A stretch of DNA of 64,000 nucleotides. Origin: Oasisia sp. SBJ-2009. Taxonomy: Eukaryota > Annelida > Polychaeta > Sabellida > Siboglinidae. The notes beneath the pieces were generated by a model, which did no database searches, was not told the DNA's origin, and was given only the letters and a program-made list of their open reading frames with translations. The stretch's first letter is position 1. Each line of letters opens with the position of its first letter. The DNA lies in assembly GCA_964017155.1 (NCBI GenBank), contig OZ024856.1, positions 47,447,346 to 47,511,345 on the forward strand, in the 5' to 3' direction. The position numbers and the translations under genes were made by a program. Below, one piece after another: positions 61,495-64,000 of this stretch.

Positions 61495-61770
61495 ATGATC
61501 ATCGTCTTACCTTCAGGAGTAAATGTGAAAAGATAATGTTAGTTATGTTCAGTGATGTTTTGTTGAAATGAATCCATACTGATATTTTATTGTATTCTGA
61601 ATTTACTTCTTGAATAAGCCTGTAGCAGTTGTGTGTAAGTGAAACATATTGATGTCCTCTATAAATAGCACATAATTTTATTGTTTTAATACTGGCCTTT
61701 AAGTATAATATGAACATAACTGGACCCAGTACAATTCTTTGTGGTATAACTCATGTGGCCGCCATTACCT
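61495..61770 (-). pseudogene. LINE reverse transcriptase remnant
   Basis: On the minus strand from about 61760: VIPQRIVLGPVMFILYLKAS (compare GVPQGSVLGPLLF), KLCAIYRGHQYVSLTHN where the YADD residues have become YRGH, and VNSEYNKISVWIHFNKTSLN matching the INxWxxxNKLxLN block. These are three consecutive blocks of a CR1/jockey-type reverse transcriptase. Loss of the catalytic aspartates shows that it is inactive. Confidence 0.65.
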
Positions 61771-62004
61771 CTGAACTGGATTGATTAAGCAAACACTGTT
61801 GCCTAGTTCATTGTTGAAGCACAGTAGACACACAATTAATCCTCATTCAATAACAATTTATTGTAAAAATAATCCAAAATCCAATCTTTCTTGCGTGGCT
61901 GTGGCTAAATTGAAATACATGCTGTATATAAAAATCAATGAATTCTTGGGATAAAAAATTAAAACATTCCTCTTAAAGCAAAATAATTGTACATAGATCG
62001 TCTG

Positions 62005-62278
62005 TATAAAATTTTCAAGATCACATCACATGACTAAAAATAAACATATATGCAACCAATCATGCATGCATATTTTTAAAACTGCAATATGCATTAAAGT
62101 GGTTAGATTTCACGATTCCACAAAAATGTATTGCCAATTTGTTTTAAAGTGTCTTATGTTATTTATTTACTGCTAAAATTGAAACTGTTTATTTACTTTT
62201 TGAAAAATACGCATGCATGATTGGTTGCATATAGGTTTATTTTTAGTCATTATGTGATGTGATCTTGAACATTTTATA
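62005..62278. mobile_element. Small foldback with ~78-bp arms
   Basis: TATAAAATTTTCAAGATCAC to CATGCATGCATATTTTTAAA (62005-62081) is mirrored by TTTTTGAAAAATACGCATGC to GATCTTGAACATTTTATA (62199-62278). The loop of about 115 bp has no recognised content. Likely a decayed non-autonomous element. Confidence 0.8.
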
Positions 62279-62599
62279 ATCTGAGACATTATATGAGCAG
62301 TGGCGTGCACCATCCAGCTGTAGCCAAGCATGACAATGTCCAGAGAAGGGTACACTCAGCAGCGCTGAAGCATACTTTAAAAAGTGTGTTCAAACAGGCT
62401 AAATTCGAGTCGACTCAGTCAGTGGCAGTGCTGACTCGACATCGTCAAACGTTCATCACAAATAATACTAATTATTATATTAAGTAACGTCATTTCCATC
62501 GGAATATAACTATTGGGTTGCATTAACTAAGTCGTTTATGTAGAGTAGAAATGATACAGCAATGATAGGAGTGAGCCCTGCACCAGTGCATGGTCGTGT

Positions 62600-63445
62600 G
62601 TGTTTTCAATATCTTTATTTCAGATTGTCATAGTACATACAGATGTCCACATAAACACTAAAAAAACAAGTGACTATAGAAAAATATAAAAGTATTGCAC
62701 ATGGTAAATAGAGAAAAAACATTGCACAATGGTACATTCCAGACTGGTACATTAAATCAAAAACTATTATGTATATACAACATTTTGATCCAATGTCGTC
62801 TTATCCTGGATTGCCATTTTATATCACTGTTGATAATTGCAATTACAAACTTATTATAAGAGCATCAAGTCTCCGCATGAATTTATATACACGGTTTCTA
62901 ATTACAGCTTTACTATCTGGTACATGGTATTCTACAAACATGGTGGAGGCACTGCAATATTTAGGCTGATTCAGCAATAAGCAAAACACATTATTGTAAG
63001 CCACATGAAGATTATGTATACTTGCTACTGTGTAATTCCACCACAGCTGAGCAGTATACATGGGAGAGCAGAAAGTTCTAAGCAAAGTCAGCTTCACTTC
63101 AGTGGAACACATGTAAAATTTCCGCAATAGTATATTACCCCTAGCATATAGTTGTCGGCATTGGCGTAAGATATCTTTGTCATCATGTAATGTCTTAGAA
63201 ATAAAGTGACCCAAATATTTCACATTATCCACTTCCTGGATTGTTTCACCATTTTTTAATCTTAAATGATGGAACATCAACATTGTTCATATCATTTTAT
63301 TAGTTACTTTTAAATATTAACACAGCACTTTTCTTGGAGTTGTACTTGATATCATGATTTAACCCATAGAGTCCACATACCTGCATCAGTTCAGACAGTC
63401 TTGATACAGATGGGGACAGAATTACCAAGTCATCAGCATTTTTGA
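62600..63445 (-). pseudogene. LINE ORF2 C-terminal fragment (VKYLGHFI family)
   Basis: Starts within the active site (NADDLVILSPS, the Y of YADD changed, at about 63430-63440) and continues GLNHDIKYNSKKSAVLIFKS. After a frame change, VDNVKYLGHFISKTLHDDKD, QCRQLYARGNILLRKFYMCS, FCSPMYTAQLWWNYTVAS and LHVAYNNVFCLLLNQPKYCS follow. It is the closest relative of the fragment at 8671-9330 and shares the 3' ending AATAAAGATATTGAAA (about 62605-62620) with the spacer LINE. Truncated at the 5' end by normal incomplete reverse transcription or later loss. Confidence 0.85.
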
Positions 63446-64000
63446 AATAATGCTGAAGTCAAACTTACTATTTTAAGTGGTGTAGAATGCTCTGGACTGT
63501 ATATAATGAAGAGACTGCTGTCATTTCAGCGTTGATGATGAAATTGTTGTGTTGGAGGTTCTCTGCATGCATGACTAAGATGTAACACTCTTAACTGCAT
63601 AGGCCAGGTAACTCAGCCATTCCTCCATTGTGGTCGCATGTATTGGTATGTCTCGGCAAGTTGATCATGTATTTTGAAAAGGGCTATATACTGTATATTG
63701 AGTGTACAGACGCGTTGCATTCAAATGTGCATGTATGTGCACACACATATGCGTGTATATACGTACATGCACGCATGCACGCGCGGGCACACACACACTC
63801 TGTCTGGTTTTGTCTAGTCATTATTTGCCTTGAGTAGTTGTGTCAGTCTTCATCCAACTGTGTTGAACCCAGTGAGTAAGGAGGCTCACCAAGTTGTCAA
63901 AGTTGTCAAAATTGTATATGTTCTCTCCTTTTTATCATAGGTATCACTGCTAATATGAAATATACCTTTTAGGCCATGTATTTTCTGCTTTATCAATGTG
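63446..64000. other. No recognised gene; short CA/CG-rich simple repeat
   Basis: A cryptic simple stretch of ATGCACGCATGCACGCGCGG type lies at about 63730-63800. The rest has no feature that I can support. Confidence 0.4.

Overview
The window looks like intergenic, transposon-dense DNA from an animal nuclear genome, probably an invertebrate. The evidence is LINE (non-LTR) reverse-transcriptase remnants of the CR1/L2/jockey type, hAT-type termini with 8-bp target duplications, a pogo/Tigger-like transposase with a PHD finger, a Mutator-like transposase, tandem C2H2 zinc fingers with TGEKP linkers, a tRNA-derived SINE head, and very long (CA)n, (TA)n and (ACC)n tracts. I cannot name the species. 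I see no intact conserved host gene; the zinc-finger array is the only candidate and it is broken. There are no operons, CRISPR arrays or bacterial features.

Layout. 0-10 kb: two decayed LINE fragments, a 30-bp minisatellite of about 53 units (2.46-4.05 kb) and long stretches with no recognisable content. 10.4-16.65 kb: a short foldback element, then a Mutator-like transposase gene on the minus strand cut in two by a 4.87-kb inverted-repeat element (11340-16209). That element has 10-bp matching ends and a perfect 9-bp target duplication; each of its long arms carries a copy of the same unidentified coding remnant, and a CR1-type LINE end lies inside its right arm.

17-38.8 kb: the dominant structure is a giant inverted repeat. 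The left arm (about 19697-27950) is repeated in reverse as the right arm (about 30338-38834), including LINE relics, a SINE, an LTR-like insertion, a 64-bp tandem repeat and microsatellites. The 2.4-kb spacer holds a 5'-truncated but otherwise long LINE ORF ending in an expanded pentanucleotide tail. The 1.7-kb repeat unit at the outer left edge has one extra tandem copy (16986-18662) that the right side lacks.

40.3-46.7 kb: three tandem copies of a unit of about 1.2-1.3 kb. The first is split by a 3010-bp pogo-like transposon (41031-44040) with a TA target duplication; the second copy preserves the empty site, so the insertion can be defined to the base.

46.7-56.5 kb: a second large inverted duplication (arms about 46691-49241 and 54233-56479) brackets a 5-kb interval that contains a 17-finger C2H2 array (51432-52886) with a nonsense codon, a frameshift and a last finger cut by a hAT-like end. 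Each arm has gained its own different hAT-like insertion. 57.9-59.5 kb: a 1582-bp hAT-type element with a perfect 8-bp target duplication and an internal palindrome of about 195-bp arms. 60.7-64 kb: small hairpins, a CpG-rich tandem duplication with TGCGCATGCGCG motifs, and two minus-strand LINE remnants.

The mobile elements do not work together as a pathway. The common theme is repeated inverted duplication: three large inverted repeats and at least four small ones within 64 kb, with nested insertions that allow relative dating. This is what one would look for in heterochromatin, a piRNA-cluster-like locus or a palindromic sex-linked region, but a collapsed or misjoined assembly must be excluded first.
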